DNA of 64,000 nucleotides from Vandiemenella viatica. Lineage: Eukaryota; Arthropoda; Insecta; Orthoptera; Morabidae. Position numbers and translations under genes: made by a program. Below are positions 31,785-42,420 of the stretch, piece after piece. The notes under the pieces were generated by a model. It made no database searches. It saw only the letters and a list, made by a program, of their open reading frames with translations, and was not told where the DNA came from. Within the stretch, counting starts at the first letter, position 1, and the number at the start of each line of letters is the position of its first letter. The stretch lies in contig CM061918.1 in NCBI GenBank assembly GCA_031002005.1, forward strand, positions 38,568,947-38,632,946, given 5' to 3'.

Positions 31785-32000
31785 CAGTGATCTGGTAGCT
31801 CAGTTGTTCAGGTGCTTGGTTTCAAGGGTTCTGGGTTCAGTCATAGGTTCAAATCCCGGTGTAGTCAGCAATTTTTGAGAGTTGTATTTGATCATATGCG
31901 CTATGCCACGACGCTTCGTAGTTCGGATTCCACTTTAAACTGTTGGTCCCAGAGGAAAGGAACTGGTTGTCCTACCTCTGACACAATGGCTTAGTATGCC
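31785..32000 (+). mobile_element. tRNA-derived SINE, family C
   Basis: The A-box-like 'tggtagctcagttgttcagg' at 31,793 and B box 'ggttcaaatcccgg' at 31,846-31,859 have tRNA spacing apart from a small insertion. The sequence then runs into an unrelated body with 'ggtcccagaggaaaggaact'. The 5' and 3' ends are not defined by a TSD. The clover leaf does not close well enough for a functional tRNA. Confidence 0.65.
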
Positions 32001-33061
32001 TCCTTCAGGAGTATCCAAACAACCTTCGGGTTGTGGACTAAGTTTGTTTAGTTCCGTAAAAAGGGGAATAGTTTTCTTATTAGATTTTTTCAAACTCTAT
32101 AAGGATTTTATTGTTTATTTTGAAACACTTATCTGCTACATAAATCCACAAATTACAAATCTTGATACTTCTTCGGTCTTCGGTAGTTCTGTGATGTGAT
32201 TATCAGATACCAGTTGCAGCATGTTCAAATCAATGACATTGTCAACGATGAGAAGCTAGAAATATCATCTATGTTTGGGTTTTACTAATATCATATAATT
32301 AAATAGATGGAATAATACATTTGTCCATACGTTCAACAATAATTACACAGTAATTACTTAAATAAAAATTTATTTTCGTAGATAGAACTTTCGTCTCCAC
32401 GAATCGATAACAGAGATGCAAATTTATAGGCATCAGTCGATGGGTTTCTGTTCGGACGGAGAACTATTTACGAAATTTCCGAAGTAACCTGAACCGAGAA
32501 GGAATTACGGATTGGCTTCCCTGGTTCGAGGTAATGGAGAAACCGTGTTGCGTGCAGTTAGCAACTGGCCGGGAAAACACAATTACCAACTCAACACGCG
32601 GGAGACGTGATTAAACGTGGGTTTAGTCTTAACTTCTGTTGAACAGATCAGTAACTAAGCTCAAAACAAAAGTTCTCGAGGAGTATTAACGCATGAAACT
32701 CTATCTTAAACTGCTACCGCATCAACAGGCGGAAGAGAAAAGAACTTAATTCCTCTGAATGACAAGATGGCGCACGTACTCTAACATCACGATAAGTATT
32801 TCGTTGTGAGAAACACCCTACCTTTTAATCATATATGTAAATTATTTCTAAAAGGTGTTTTGATGTTGAGCCATCTTTTTCTCTACACCAAAATCGATAA
32901 ATGAGGTATCATTTTAAGGATTAAGTTCGTCTTTTTGGTAACAGAATTGATTATGACAGGAATTTTTTGATATTTAACCCGTAAATGGCAAAATTATGAA
33001 CACTCAAGGTCACGGGTATGCAATAACTCAGAGCGTAGCTACTAGGCTGCGCTGCCATCGA
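32001..33061. other. No recognised feature
   Basis: AT-rich with no recognisable gene or repeat ends. Confidence 0.4.
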
Positions 33062-33897
33062 TAAGGGAGCGTCCATAAACCACTTAGTTCCATTTTGGCC
33101 TCCTGTGAAACCCCCCTCCCTTTTCCTCCACGTAACCCGATGTGGCTTTTGCCTCTACTTCCCCCCTCCCTTCCCCCCTTCCCCCCTCCCGGCGTGGCAC
33201 GTAGCTTTTTTCCCCTCTTGATTCCAGAAGACATTTTGTACTGTTTTCTCTTGTCAGACTATCGTAAATTATATACGGAGATAATTCAATAATGAAAATA
33301 GATATTCACATGCTGTTGAGTGTTCTGTGCCTCATTTTAACTGTGACAAATAATATGAATGAAAAGCTACGTGGCCTGGCTCGGAACATGCCCCTCCCCT
33401 TTTTCCCCTCACGTAGCGCAGCTAGAGTTGCCAGATACAGGCTTATAATTTTCGGGACCTTTCTGGGATTAAAAACTATTTTAGTGGTATGATTAAAGAG
33501 AGAACAAAAACGGAAATTAATTTTTAAAAATGTGTTTTAGGTAAAAACTATTCTATCTAACAAATATCAACACCTCTTTTAGGTTTATTAATTAAACTCT
33601 AGTTGAAAATCAACATCAGGTATTATGAATGAAAAGGAAAAATACTAAACTTAAAACAAAAATCGAGCAACTCTTTTAGGCTTTTTCATACTTTGGTAGA
33701 AAACCAAATCGGGTATTATCAACCAAAACCACAAAAATACTAAACTTAAACAAAAATTGAACATTTCTGTCATGCTTATTAATTAAAATTAGGTAGAAAA
33801 TCAACATCAGATATTATCAAGAAATAAACAAAAATCTACATCTATCTTTGGGTAAATCAAAATCAACACCAATAAAAATGAATCTTAATCAACTACT

Positions 33898-34110
33898 TTA
33901 AAAAAAAATTAAAAAAATTGCCTTTTTCTCCGTTACTGCTTTGCAAAACTGATAAAATCCCTGAGCCAGAGTCTTTAAAATTGATTGAATTTGCACTTCA
34001 GTCTTGATAGAATCCATGGACATTCTGTTTCGCTCTGTAGTGCATAAATTGTTCAACGGGCTAAATCTTCTCTCACAAATTGCTTGTTGGAATTGACGAA
34101 ACAAAACCAA
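33898..34110 (-). pseudogene. hAT transposase C-terminal remnant
   Basis: The 70-codon frame reads CERRFSPLNNL, then TERNRMSMDSIKTEVQIQ. This resembles the dimerisation domain of hAT transposases ('ERGFS..N.I....RN.M......L..I'), which begins with the catalytic Glu. The rest of the transposase is not visible. Assignment is by pattern and by its position close to a hAT terminus. Confidence 0.55.
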
Positions 34111-34439
34111 CTTTTTTCTTTAAATCTTCTCAATCATTTGAAACGGTTGTTCTAAAGGAACTGGCCCAGATTTTATGGTCTGGCGAGTCTTTTGGAAGGA
34201 CCTCAAAAACACCTTTTAGACATGTGAGCTCTGTATAAATGTAATCAATGCTAACTGCATCTAGAATTTTCAAAATAATTCGAAGAGTATTTTCCTGTCA
34301 ATTTCAATTCCTCTGATTTAAGGGTGAAGCGTACAGCTTGTATTCCTTCTTTTAAAATAAAATTACTTTTTTATTTTAATTATTCTCTTAACAAAATTAT
34401 TATTATTATTCAATTATTGAGAAGTGGAATTGGGATTTT

Positions 34440-35645
34440 ACTTTAATTTAATTTTTTTTTTTAATTGCAATGGAGCACAGGCTCCGGTGGCAATTTCCCT
34501 ACACACCCATCTTCCCCCTATCCTGCACCCACCTACATTTGCCCTCTACAAATTTTATCTTTAAATTCCTTCAAAGTTTTCGGTAAATTATTCATCATTT
34601 CTCTTGGTAACTCATTCCAATCCCTGACACCCTTACCTAAAAAAGAGAATCTTCCCACACCCTTGTGCCTGAAATCGAGTGCCAGCTTGTGGTCATGGTC
34701 ATCTTTTCCCTTCCATGCACTACTTTTCATACCTATTGCAATATCTTTCCATGCCTCATCACCAGTATACGCCCTGTACACTCCCATGACCCTCCTCATC
34801 CTCCTCCTGTCTTGCAATGAATCCCATTCCAGCTCCTTTATCATATCCGTCACTGATTGCATTCTGCGATAATTTCCAGAAACAAATCTAGCAGCCCATC
34901 TTTGCACCCTCTCCAACTCCTGTATTTGATACGTAAAATGAGGGTCCCATACTACACTACCATATTCGAGCAATGGTCTGACCAAAGTTTTGTAACCCAA
35001 TTCCTTGACTTCTCTCGTACATCCCCTCATCACTCTCTCCAACAAGTGCAGAACTTTGAAACCTTTTCCTACCACCTGTCCTATGTGTCCTGCCCAGTTA
35101 AGTTTGTTATCAAAAGTAATTCCAAGATATTTACATTTCAAGTCTTCAGCAAGCAATTCTTTCCCCACCTTATATTCATAATTAACCTTTTGTGTTTTGT
35201 TTGTGTATCTAATAAGCTGACTCTTCTTTGCATTTATATTCATTCCATGTTTACCAACCCCATTAGATATCCTGTCCAGATCACCCTGCAACTGTTTACA
35301 ATCCTCTATCGTTTTGATTCTTTTATACAGCATTATGTCATCTGCAAACAATCTAATTACAGATAGTAAACAATCAACACAATTATTCATTAGAATAATG
35401 AATAGCAATGGTCCCAATACGCTACCCTGTGGCACACCCATTTTTACTTCCACTTCTTTTGATATTACATTTCCTACCCTAACTTTCTGTTTTCTACCTT
35501 TTAAAAATTCTTCTACCCAGCAAATGACTTTCTTATCCACTCCAATGGTTTTTACCTTATTTACTTCCATTTTATGGCTTACTCTGTCAAACGCCTTAGA
35601 CAGATCTAGTGCTACACTATCAATTTGGCCTCCCTTGTCCATTTC
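34440..35645 (-). mobile_element. CR1/Jockey-like LINE copy C (longest copy)
   Basis: On the minus strand it runs from about 35,645 (5'-truncated) to a T/A-rich tail at 34,440-34,465. It retains part of the RT domain and the whole C-terminal region without a stop. The 5' truncation falls inside repeat X, and so does the tail, confirming insertion into X. Confidence 0.88.
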
Positions 35646-35687
35646 TACAGGTTGGCAACACCGTTTCACGTACGTTTGCACTGACAT
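34533..35687 (-). pseudogene. LINE RT plus C-terminal region, fused to repeat X
   Basis: The 384-codon frame contains motif A ALDLSKAFDRVSHKM (Asp 28 and 34), motif B GVPQGSVLGPLLF (84-96) and motif C LFADDIMLY (FADD 114-117), then the region shared with copies A and B (ITFDNKLNW, VRPLLEYGSVVWDP, LERVQRWAARFVSG, RDWNELPREMM). The first ~14 residues come from repeat X, not from the LINE, so the start codon is incidental. The endonuclease and N-terminal RT are missing: truncated but otherwise undamaged. RT motifs place it in the CR1/Jockey group. Confidence 0.88.
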
Positions 35688-36240
35688 TTATTACAACAAT
35701 TCCTTTCAATTTCAATTAAACAATGAACGTGAAATACAGTAGTTTCAATATATCAGTTCTCAGGGGTTGTTAGATGTCCTTTCACTGCGCGCAGTGGGGC
35801 GATGAGAATCTCTGGGGCGACAGGTTTTGTTTATCAATACGACACTTCTTAGGGTGATTATCAAGATCTCAGTGCAATTACCATTTTTCCATTGGAGCCA
35901 AGTCTGCTTACAGTGGTATTCCCAGCCGATGACCCATCTGCTGGGCGTTGGATGGCGTCAAGGGACAAAAGCTCAAATTTTTTGTACATTCCATCCTCCC
36001 GCTGCTAGTCGACATACTTGGCTGGGCCTCTAGGCCACCATGGTGAATTTAGTTTGAGAAAGAAACTAGTATACGGGAATTCTGGAACAGCAACGGATAA
36101 TTTCTGGACACGGACCAGAAACAAAATTCCGGGACATTCCCGGATTTCCCGGCCTTCTGGCACCCTAAGCCCAGCGTAGTTTACCAGCCAAACCTACCTG
36201 GCCCACAGACCAAGCGACGTAGTTGATGGACGCTTCCTAA

Positions 36241-36594
36241 GGAGATATCGCCATACCGCTATATAGCAACACCTTATATACCAGAGATATTGATAAACTG
36301 TGTTTGCTAAAGTTAGGAGTTATTCGGATATTTTTGTTTCTAATTGTTTCGTGAGACGTAAGTGTTTTGTTTTGTTCAAAAGTGAACAATTGCTACAAAT
36401 GATCCTACTCTTCTTTCATCCTTTACAAACCTCCAAACCTGTTATTTATCGTATATCAATTCGCAGAACTTTCGCATGGGGCGTATATAGTAAAGTAACC
36501 TGGGGGGAGGGGGGAAGAGATAATTTTGTTTATTTCCCTCTCAACTTGTGAAGTATACTAGATATAAATGTTTATAGTATTTGTTGTTTAAGTA
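36241..36594. other. No recognised feature
   Basis: AT-rich sequence between the 33,065 nest and the Tc1/mariner derivative. It lies just outside the part of the left arm whose mirror is inside the window. Confidence 0.4.
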
Positions 36595-36596
36595 TA

Positions 36597-37196
36597 CAGG
36601 GTGTTACAAAAAGGTACGGCCAAACTTTCAGGAAACATTCCTCACACACAAACAAAGAAAATATGTTATGTGGACATGTGTCCGGAAACGCTTACTTTCC
36701 ATGTTAGAGCTGATTTTATTACTTCTCTTCAAATCACATTAAATATGGAATGGAAACACACAGCAACAGAACGTACCAGCGTGACTTCATACACTTTGTT
36801 ACAGGAAATGTTCAAAATGTCCTCCGTTAGCAAGGATACATGCATCTTCCCTCCGTCGCATGGAATCCCTGATGCGCTGATGCAGTCCTGGAGAATGGCG
36901 TATTGTATCACAGCCGTCCACAATACGAGCACGAAGAGTCTCTACATTTGGTACCGGGGTTGCGTAGACAAGGGCTTTCAAATGCCCCCATAAATGGAAG
37001 TCAAGAGGGTTGAGGTCAGGAGAGCGTGGGGGCCATGGAATTGGTCCGTACAGTACAGTACATACTAACGAAACTAAAATGAGCTCTAACATGGAAAGTA
37101 AGCGTTTCCGGACACATGTCCACATAACATATTTTCTTTGTTTGTGTGTGAGGAATGTTTCCTGAAAGTTTGGCCGTACCTTTTTGTAACACCCTG
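36597..37196 (-). mobile_element. Tc1/mariner-type deletion derivative with ~115-bp TIRs
   Basis: The element starts 'cagggtgttacaaaaaggta' and ends with its inverse, with TA on both sides. TIRs extend about 115 bp, to 'atgttagagct'. The centre encodes on the minus strand the C-terminal end of a mariner-like transposase. At 600 bp it is a deletion derivative. The same element opens the far end of the right arm (63,517 to the window end). Confidence 0.88.
36799..37125 (-). pseudogene. Mariner-like transposase C-terminal fragment
   Basis: The frame includes WPPRSPDLNPLDFHLWGHLK, the classical motif around the third catalytic Asp (SPDLNPLD), then RARIVDGCDTIRHSPGLHQR and HFEHFL. The first two catalytic Asp residues and the DNA-binding domain are missing, and the N-terminus is formed by TIR sequence. 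A transposase fragment fused to the TIR in this way is typical of internally deleted copies. An exact copy is at 63,588-63,914. Confidence 0.88.
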
Positions 37197-37627
37197 TATA
37201 ATATAGTCGATATTGAGGTCAAATTTCAAGTTCTCAGTTAATACCATTTTTCACATACACCCGGTAACAAAAATGATCCAAAATCGAACACTGTGACAGA
37301 TGCCATCGTATCTTTTTTCAAGTGAATAAAAATATGAATGGTCTACTTATAGACCATTTACGTTTATGCCTCACACATTGGAATAGAAAATAAAATATTT
37401 TTGCTGACCCTTCAGTTTCTGTGAAAACCCTCCTGGATAGAATGTTACAAAATTTTAAATATTATATTTGCTTTTAGGTATAATGAGCAAATAACATGTG
37501 CAACTTTCAAGTCTGAAACTTATTTCTGTGTCAGACAGACAACGGCACGTCAGCACTATACTGCTTCACCACGTTTTCCCAATATTTTGGGATCAGCTGC
37601 TTTTGACGAATTTTTCTGTTTTATTAC
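37197..37627. other. No recognised feature (left arm)
   Basis: AT-rich and mirrored at about 63,090-63,516. No gene or repeat ends recognised. Confidence 0.4.
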
Positions 37628-38890
37628 CTTTATTTATTCATTTTATTTGTCAATCTTGTTACATGGATCCCTGCTGAGGAAGGACCTCAGGGATGTGAAA
37701 CATGTAATGGTTAATACACATACATATGAGTCATAGTCATAGTGTAAACAATTATACGTTACAAAGACAAATAAAGAGAATAAAAATAAATATTAATTTT
37801 TACAACTGAGTTTTGCAAAAGGTCATATTGAATACAATTAATTGTTTTGTTCAAATTCTTGAATGGAATAGAAGGAGTTGCCCATAAGATAATCACTCAG
37901 TTTTTTCTTTAAATACATCTTTATTATCTGCAAACTGTTCTACACTCTTAGGAAGTTTATTGAACAGATATATCTCAGAATAATTAACTCTTCTTTGTAC
38001 TAATGACAGAGGTGTTTCTATTTTGTGCAAGTTATTTGTATACTTTTTGTTGAAATAGTGTACCTGTGAATTAGAAGTAACAGGTAAAAATGATCTATGA
38101 CAAAGCACATGAGAGAATATATATTCTGAGAAGTCACTGTAAGAACACTGAGTTTTTTAAAGAGTTGTTTGCAAGAAGTTCTTGGTTTTACAATACACAG
38201 CATCCTAATAGCTCTTTTCTGTGCTATGAAAACTTTTTTACCTGGTGAAGTGTTTCCCCAAAAAATTATGCCACATGACATAATTGAATGAAAATATGAT
38301 GAGTACACCTGTTTCGTTAATTCTAGATCTGCTGTTAGAGAAAGTGTTCGTATTTCAAATTTGGCACTACTTAACTTCTTCAGTAGTGAGTAGTGTCAAC
38401 AGAGTTTCTCATCTATTTTAATACCAAGGAATTTTATACTCTTTGTTTCTAAGATTGTGTTATTTTTATAGTTTATATGTAAACCTGGCTGTGCATAATT
38501 TTTTGTTTTAATCCTAAAATAATGTGTTTTTTCAAAATTTAATTTTAATGAATTTGCCTTAAACCAATTTGCTACTTCACAAAGTAGTTGATTTACATTA
38601 AATTCTAGATTACTGTTTGGTGTTTTTTTCACAGTTAATTAGTTTCATCCGCAAATAAAATACTCTTAACTTTGTCAGATAAGTTTCCAGGATGATCACT
38701 GATGTATAACAAAAAGAGGAAGGGTCCTAGGACAGAGCCTTGTGGCATCGTCGAATTTGGAGTGATTTTACGGCCGTATGCACTTGCTATCGCCAAGAAT
38801 TTTATACCTGCTGCCAGGTCATACAGCGTACTAATGGAGGAAGCGACGTGTTGGAATCTGTCTACAGAACATGTAACCAATCACATCGGG
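37628..38890 (-). pseudogene. Jockey-superfamily LINE, RT to 3' end
   Basis: Minus-strand pieces in order: PQGSVLGPFLFLLYISD (motif B), SILFADETN with Glu where the second catalytic Asp of FADD belongs and a stop right after, then WFKANSLKLNFEKTHYF, SIKFLGIKIDEKLC, CGIIFWGNTSPGKKVFIAQ and RRVNYSEIYLFNKLPKSV. The 3' UTR has a self-complementary 'ctgaggaaggacctcag' (about 37,672). In this arm an extra A near 37,911 shifts the last codons; the right arm keeps the longer frame ending FKEKLSDYLMGNSFYSI. 5'-truncated and inactive. Confidence 0.82.
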
Positions 38891-40193
38891 TGAAAAGTGT
38901 ATTTTTTGTTTGTGAAATATGCAGTTTGTGAAGCGGAGATTGGCGACCCGTCCAGCATTTACTCTGATGGTTACGGAAAACAGCTTAAAAACAGCAGTCA
39001 GGACGGCCGGTACGCGAGTGTCTGGTCTCGTGCCCGGTCCCGTTGTACCTCCCAGACCCAGTACACTGAGCCACGCTGAACGGGTTGTGGAGCGTTATAA
39101 ATAGGATCCATTTCCTTTCAAGTATGGGAACCTGAAAGGGATAAAACTGCTTACGGGAAATAGTAGGTCCAATCAGAGTCAGTTCTGCATTTCTACGCAG
39201 AAAGAGTTGAAAAAATATTGGAAGAGAGGAAGTATTTCCGTGCAGATTACGATAGGTTCGTGAATTATGTTTCCGAGTTTTAGTTCCCGCTTCAGAAGCA
39301 AATTAAGGCATTCGCTCCGTGGCGTATAGGACGTGGCAGATCCGACGAATTTACTACTCAGATTTCCGGGCAAAGGGAATAACTCGCGCGGAGGACGGAA
39401 AAAAAGAGAGGAAGTGCTAGGAGGCAGGGCCGGCAACATTACGAATGTAACGCCGGGCACGGCAGAGAGATTATTAAAAACCAGGAGCAAGAGCCTAGCG
39501 GGGCGATTAAAACAGAGAAATGAATTTTTTTCTGATGCTGGCAAATATGAGCCCTAACTAAGAGGGGGAAGCAATATACGATAAAAACTTGACGCTTTTT
39601 TTAAAAAAAAATCTTTATTGCTAGGTGCAGAGATCTGGAAATATTCATGCTGTGTGAGATGAAAGAAAAAAGGAATTCCACCTGCGTAACTTAATCGTTT
39701 CGTATTTCGTTTTTCTCATAGCACTACATCAAATGCTTCGGTAAGAGTGAAGAATTTTAATTTTTTTAGACCTCTGTGAAACACGAAGTGTTGTAGGCCC
39801 CGTCAGCTTTGTAGTAAGCGCTATAGTCTTTCATTTCAGTGATGTTGGATTGGTTGAGTGCCTTTTGCATTATCAGGATGTAATAAGGACACAGAATTAG
39901 TTAAATAAACATTCTTATCGTTAAGAGGTTCATACAAAAGAAGGTCAAAATATTTGTAAATATGTTCTTTGGGTAAGAAATTTGGAGCGATAATTCAATG
40001 TGAAAAAATGTAACGTTAACCCTTGTGATTTTGTAAAGTCCTGCTGCCATATTTTCACCACACTCCTTCTGTCATAGTTCGTCTGCCGCGGGGGCAGTGT
40101 AACCAACGCTACATTTGAAATTGTATACCACTAACTTAAAATTATATAATCTCTAATTCACAAATTTCTCATCCATGGAATCTCGTTACAAAA
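38891..40193. other. Unassigned sequence (left arm)
   Basis: Frames at 38,919-39,104 and 39,333-39,557 are arginine-rich without known motif; 'tataaatagg' at 39,097 looks like a TATA box but has no gene attached. The GC content at 38,930-39,540 is higher than around it. Mirrored at about 60,528-61,830. Confidence 0.35.
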
Positions 40194-40635
40194 CATTAGA
40201 TCAGGGGTGGCTAACCCGTTGCCCGCCTTGAAAATTTTTGCGGCCCGCGAGATTCATCATGCTTTTACAAAATATGTTTATTTTATAGAAATTATATATT
40301 ATTTATGCGTCCATTTTAAAGCAGGAATAAAAACTGTGGTGGCAAGAATCGGAGCAGGTCGCTGAAAAATGTAAGGAATTGCAGAAATGTTCAATTGAAC
40401 CTAGAATCAAGAACAACGAATTTAGAGAAACAAATCAGCAATGTATGTAAGGAGCCGTTAGGTGTGTGCTTAGGAGATGGTAGGTTGCGGGCAGTGTGGT
40501 TGCGTGCGTGGCAGCCGAGAGATGAGTGAATGTGATGTGCAGCGGCTGAGGTTAGCACGTACTGCTGTGGCTTTGTGTTGCATGTCGCCTGCGGAGCGGA
40601 TGAGGCAACCGACGAACGTACAGATGGGTCGTCAC

Positions 40636-42090
40636 TAGTGTTGTAAAAAAACGTTTTTTTTCTGGCTTGAAAAAAAAACATGAAAAAAACTTTAAAAAAA
40701 CATGTTTTTTTTTCTGGAACACGTTTTTTTTCACAACTACTAAATCTCAAATTTGTAAGGCAGTTATCGTTTAAAATGACTGTTTTAGAGTTTATTCTAA
40801 GTACTTATCTTAGTTTAAAATCTACTATATTTTTCTGGTTCAGTAGGAAAAAAAATTACGAAAATATTGGCAAAATTGACTGAAATTTTCTTTATGAACG
40901 GGGATTTCCCGAAGAGACTAGGTTGCGCGAGAAGGAATCCCCATTCCCCATTGTTTGGATTGATACTTGCTATTTGAAATAGTGCTGCCAGCCCTACAAA
41001 ATTACCTACAGATCTTTTTTTAAAAAAATTAGGAATTTAAAATTTATCCACGGTTTTTTGCCTCTATTACTTATTGGGCTTTCCTTATATTCGTATACTT
41101 GTTAACTCTCAGAGTATAGTGGTGGTACTGACTCATTAAATTGTCAGTAAGGGAGCGTGCATAAACCACATACACGTAGCCCTACGTGGCTTTTGCCTCC
41201 CCCCCCCCCACCCCCGCTCACGTAGCACGTAGCTTTCTTCCGTTTTGATTCCAGAAGACATTTTTGTACTGTTTTCTCTTGTCAGACTATTGTAAATTAC
41301 ATACGGATATAATTAACTGAGGGAAATAAATACTCACATGCTGTTGTGAGTTCAGTTCCTCATTTTAACTGTGAAAAATGTTACGAAAGGAAAGTTACGT
41401 GGCCTGGCTCGGAACCCCCCCCCCTCTCCCCACGTAGCCCAGCGTAGCCTTCCAGCTAACCCCTCCTCCCTCTGGACCGAGCCACGTAGTTTGTGCACGG
41501 TCCCTAATTATGAATCGTTTCCTTGCAACCGTTGGTGTAAACAAACGATTGAAAAGAAGTAAAGCTCCTATTTTGTATGATAATAGATTTTAATTCAAAC
41601 TTAAAAGACCGTAATACAGAACTATCGGCGCAGTCTTTATGCACAGTGTGTACTTTGCTCACAATTTAAAATTGCAATCTCAAAATCTTTTGCGTACAAT
41701 ACAAGAACAACCAGTAAAAGAAAATTTAACTATTTCTGAAGTTATGGATCTAGAGGAGACAGAAGAAGAGACAGAAAATTCCGACACCGACACCGAACTA
41801 GTGTTGGTAGTGCTGATACTAGTGAATGTGGTACTGACATAGAGGATGAATAAAATTATGTTACCTATATAGATACACTTATGAATCATTATGTGAGACA
41901 TTATATGATTCAGTAAGACTTAAAACACACTTGTAAAATGGAAGTTCCTTAAATAAAACTATAATTTATCAAATATATTGTTTTCTGAAAAAAAAATTAG
42001 AAAAAAAACACGGGTGCTAGGTTTTTTTTCATGTTTTTTTTCACAAAGCTGAAAAAAAAACATTTTTTTTTTTTTCAGTTTGCAACACTA
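40636..42090. mobile_element. Inner hAT element with exact 8-bp TSD (left arm)
   Basis: TSD 'gtcgtcac' is exact at 40,628-40,635 and 42,091-42,098. The ends are 'tagtgttgtaaaaaaacg' and, inverted, 'tagtgttgcaaactgaaa', each running into long A/T homopolymers. Frame 41,639-41,842 (acidic, EETEEETENSDTD) is unrecognised and may be a transposase remnant. A small TAA-type element sits inside. Mirror copy: 58,593-60,072. Confidence 0.88.
41151..41504. mobile_element. TTA/TAA-type small element, copy 3 (left arm)
   Basis: The ends 'gggagcgtgcataaaccac' and, inverted, 'gggaccgtgcacaaactac' have TSD taa at 41,148-41,150 and 41,505-41,507. Same family as 26,089 and 33,065. Contains a poly(C) stretch near 41,201. 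Mirror copy: 59,191-59,551. Confidence 0.87.
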
Positions 42091-42099
42091 GTCGTCACC

Positions 42100-42420
42100 G
42101 ATGGAAGACCACTGGAAGCCGACCCGGCGCCTTCGAAATATGGTAACCGCAGAGTGATCTTGGTAAAACCCCCGAAGTGTCGTATTGATGACCAAACCTG
42201 CACCCTAGAGATTCTCATTGACCCGTTGTGTTTAGCGGAAGGACACTTAACAACACCTGCGGACTGATATGTGTAACTATTGTATGATACGTGGATTGAT
42301 GCATTGTATTTGAAAAGGAATTGTTATAATAAATATCAATGTTAGTTGTACGTGAAACGATGTTGCCTTCCTGTACAGCACAATCTCCATTCCACTTTCC
42401 ATTAATTTCATATAATAATA
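42100..42420 (-). repeat. Dispersed repeat X (left arm)
   Basis: Collinear in inverse orientation with 34,395-34,437 plus 35,646-35,945. Read on the plus strand here it contains an open frame ending at a TGA (42,265-42,267), whose last codons read LCLAEGHLTTPAD. AATAAA lies about 65 bp after the stop, the layout of a gene's 3' end. The frame is not recognised. Confidence 0.65.

Larger units (their letters stand above)
34395..35945 (+). repeat. Dispersed repeat X, copy split by LINE copy C
   Basis: 34,395-34,437 ('attattattcaattattgag', 'aagtggaattgggatt') and 35,646-35,945 ('tacaggttggcaacaccgtt' onward) are collinear with 58,265-58,590 of the right arm and its mirror in the left arm (about 42,100-42,420). 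The two pieces are separated by the LINE. Landmarks are 'gtttcacgtac', 'tttattacaacaattcctt', 'atgagaatctct' and 'caatacgacacttc'. Read in reverse it contains AATAAA. Confidence 0.75.
33423..36168 (-). mobile_element. hAT-like element, itself carrying a LINE
   Basis: The ends 'tagagttgccaga' and, inverted, 'ttagggtgccaga' are hAT-like. Flanking 'gcgcagc' (33,416-33,422) and 'gcccagc' (36,169-36,175) differ at one base, an aged TSD. A minus-strand remnant of a hAT C-terminus lies at 33,898-34,110, next to the left end, so the gene ran leftwards. Three diverged copies of an ~85-100-bp unit (33,570-33,840, shared 'aaaatcaacatca.gtatta') follow the left end. Dispersed repeat X and LINE copy C occupy the right half. 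Confidence 0.75.
33065..36237. mobile_element. TTA/TAA-type small element, copy 2, split by a hAT
   Basis: The left end 'gggagcgtccataaaccac' is at 33,065, and the right end, inverted, 'ggaagcgtccatcaactac' finishes at 36,237. TSD taa is at 33,062-33,064 and 36,238-36,240. Its body runs 33,065-33,422 and resumes at 36,169, equivalent to a continuous stretch in the 26,089 copy. The gap is the hAT at 33,423-36,168. Confidence 0.85.

Noticed and set aside
31793..31862. Possible tRNA gene (ggtagctcag ... ggttcaaatccc)
   Set aside because: An insertion disturbs the anticodon arm and there is no closing acceptor stem; better explained as a SINE head.
36597..37196. Active mariner element
   Set aside because: Only the C-terminal end of a transposase remains, without the first two catalytic Asp residues.
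39097..39106. TATA box 'tataaatagg' as a host promoter
   Set aside because: No coding sequence or initiator context follows, and such words are common in AT-rich DNA.
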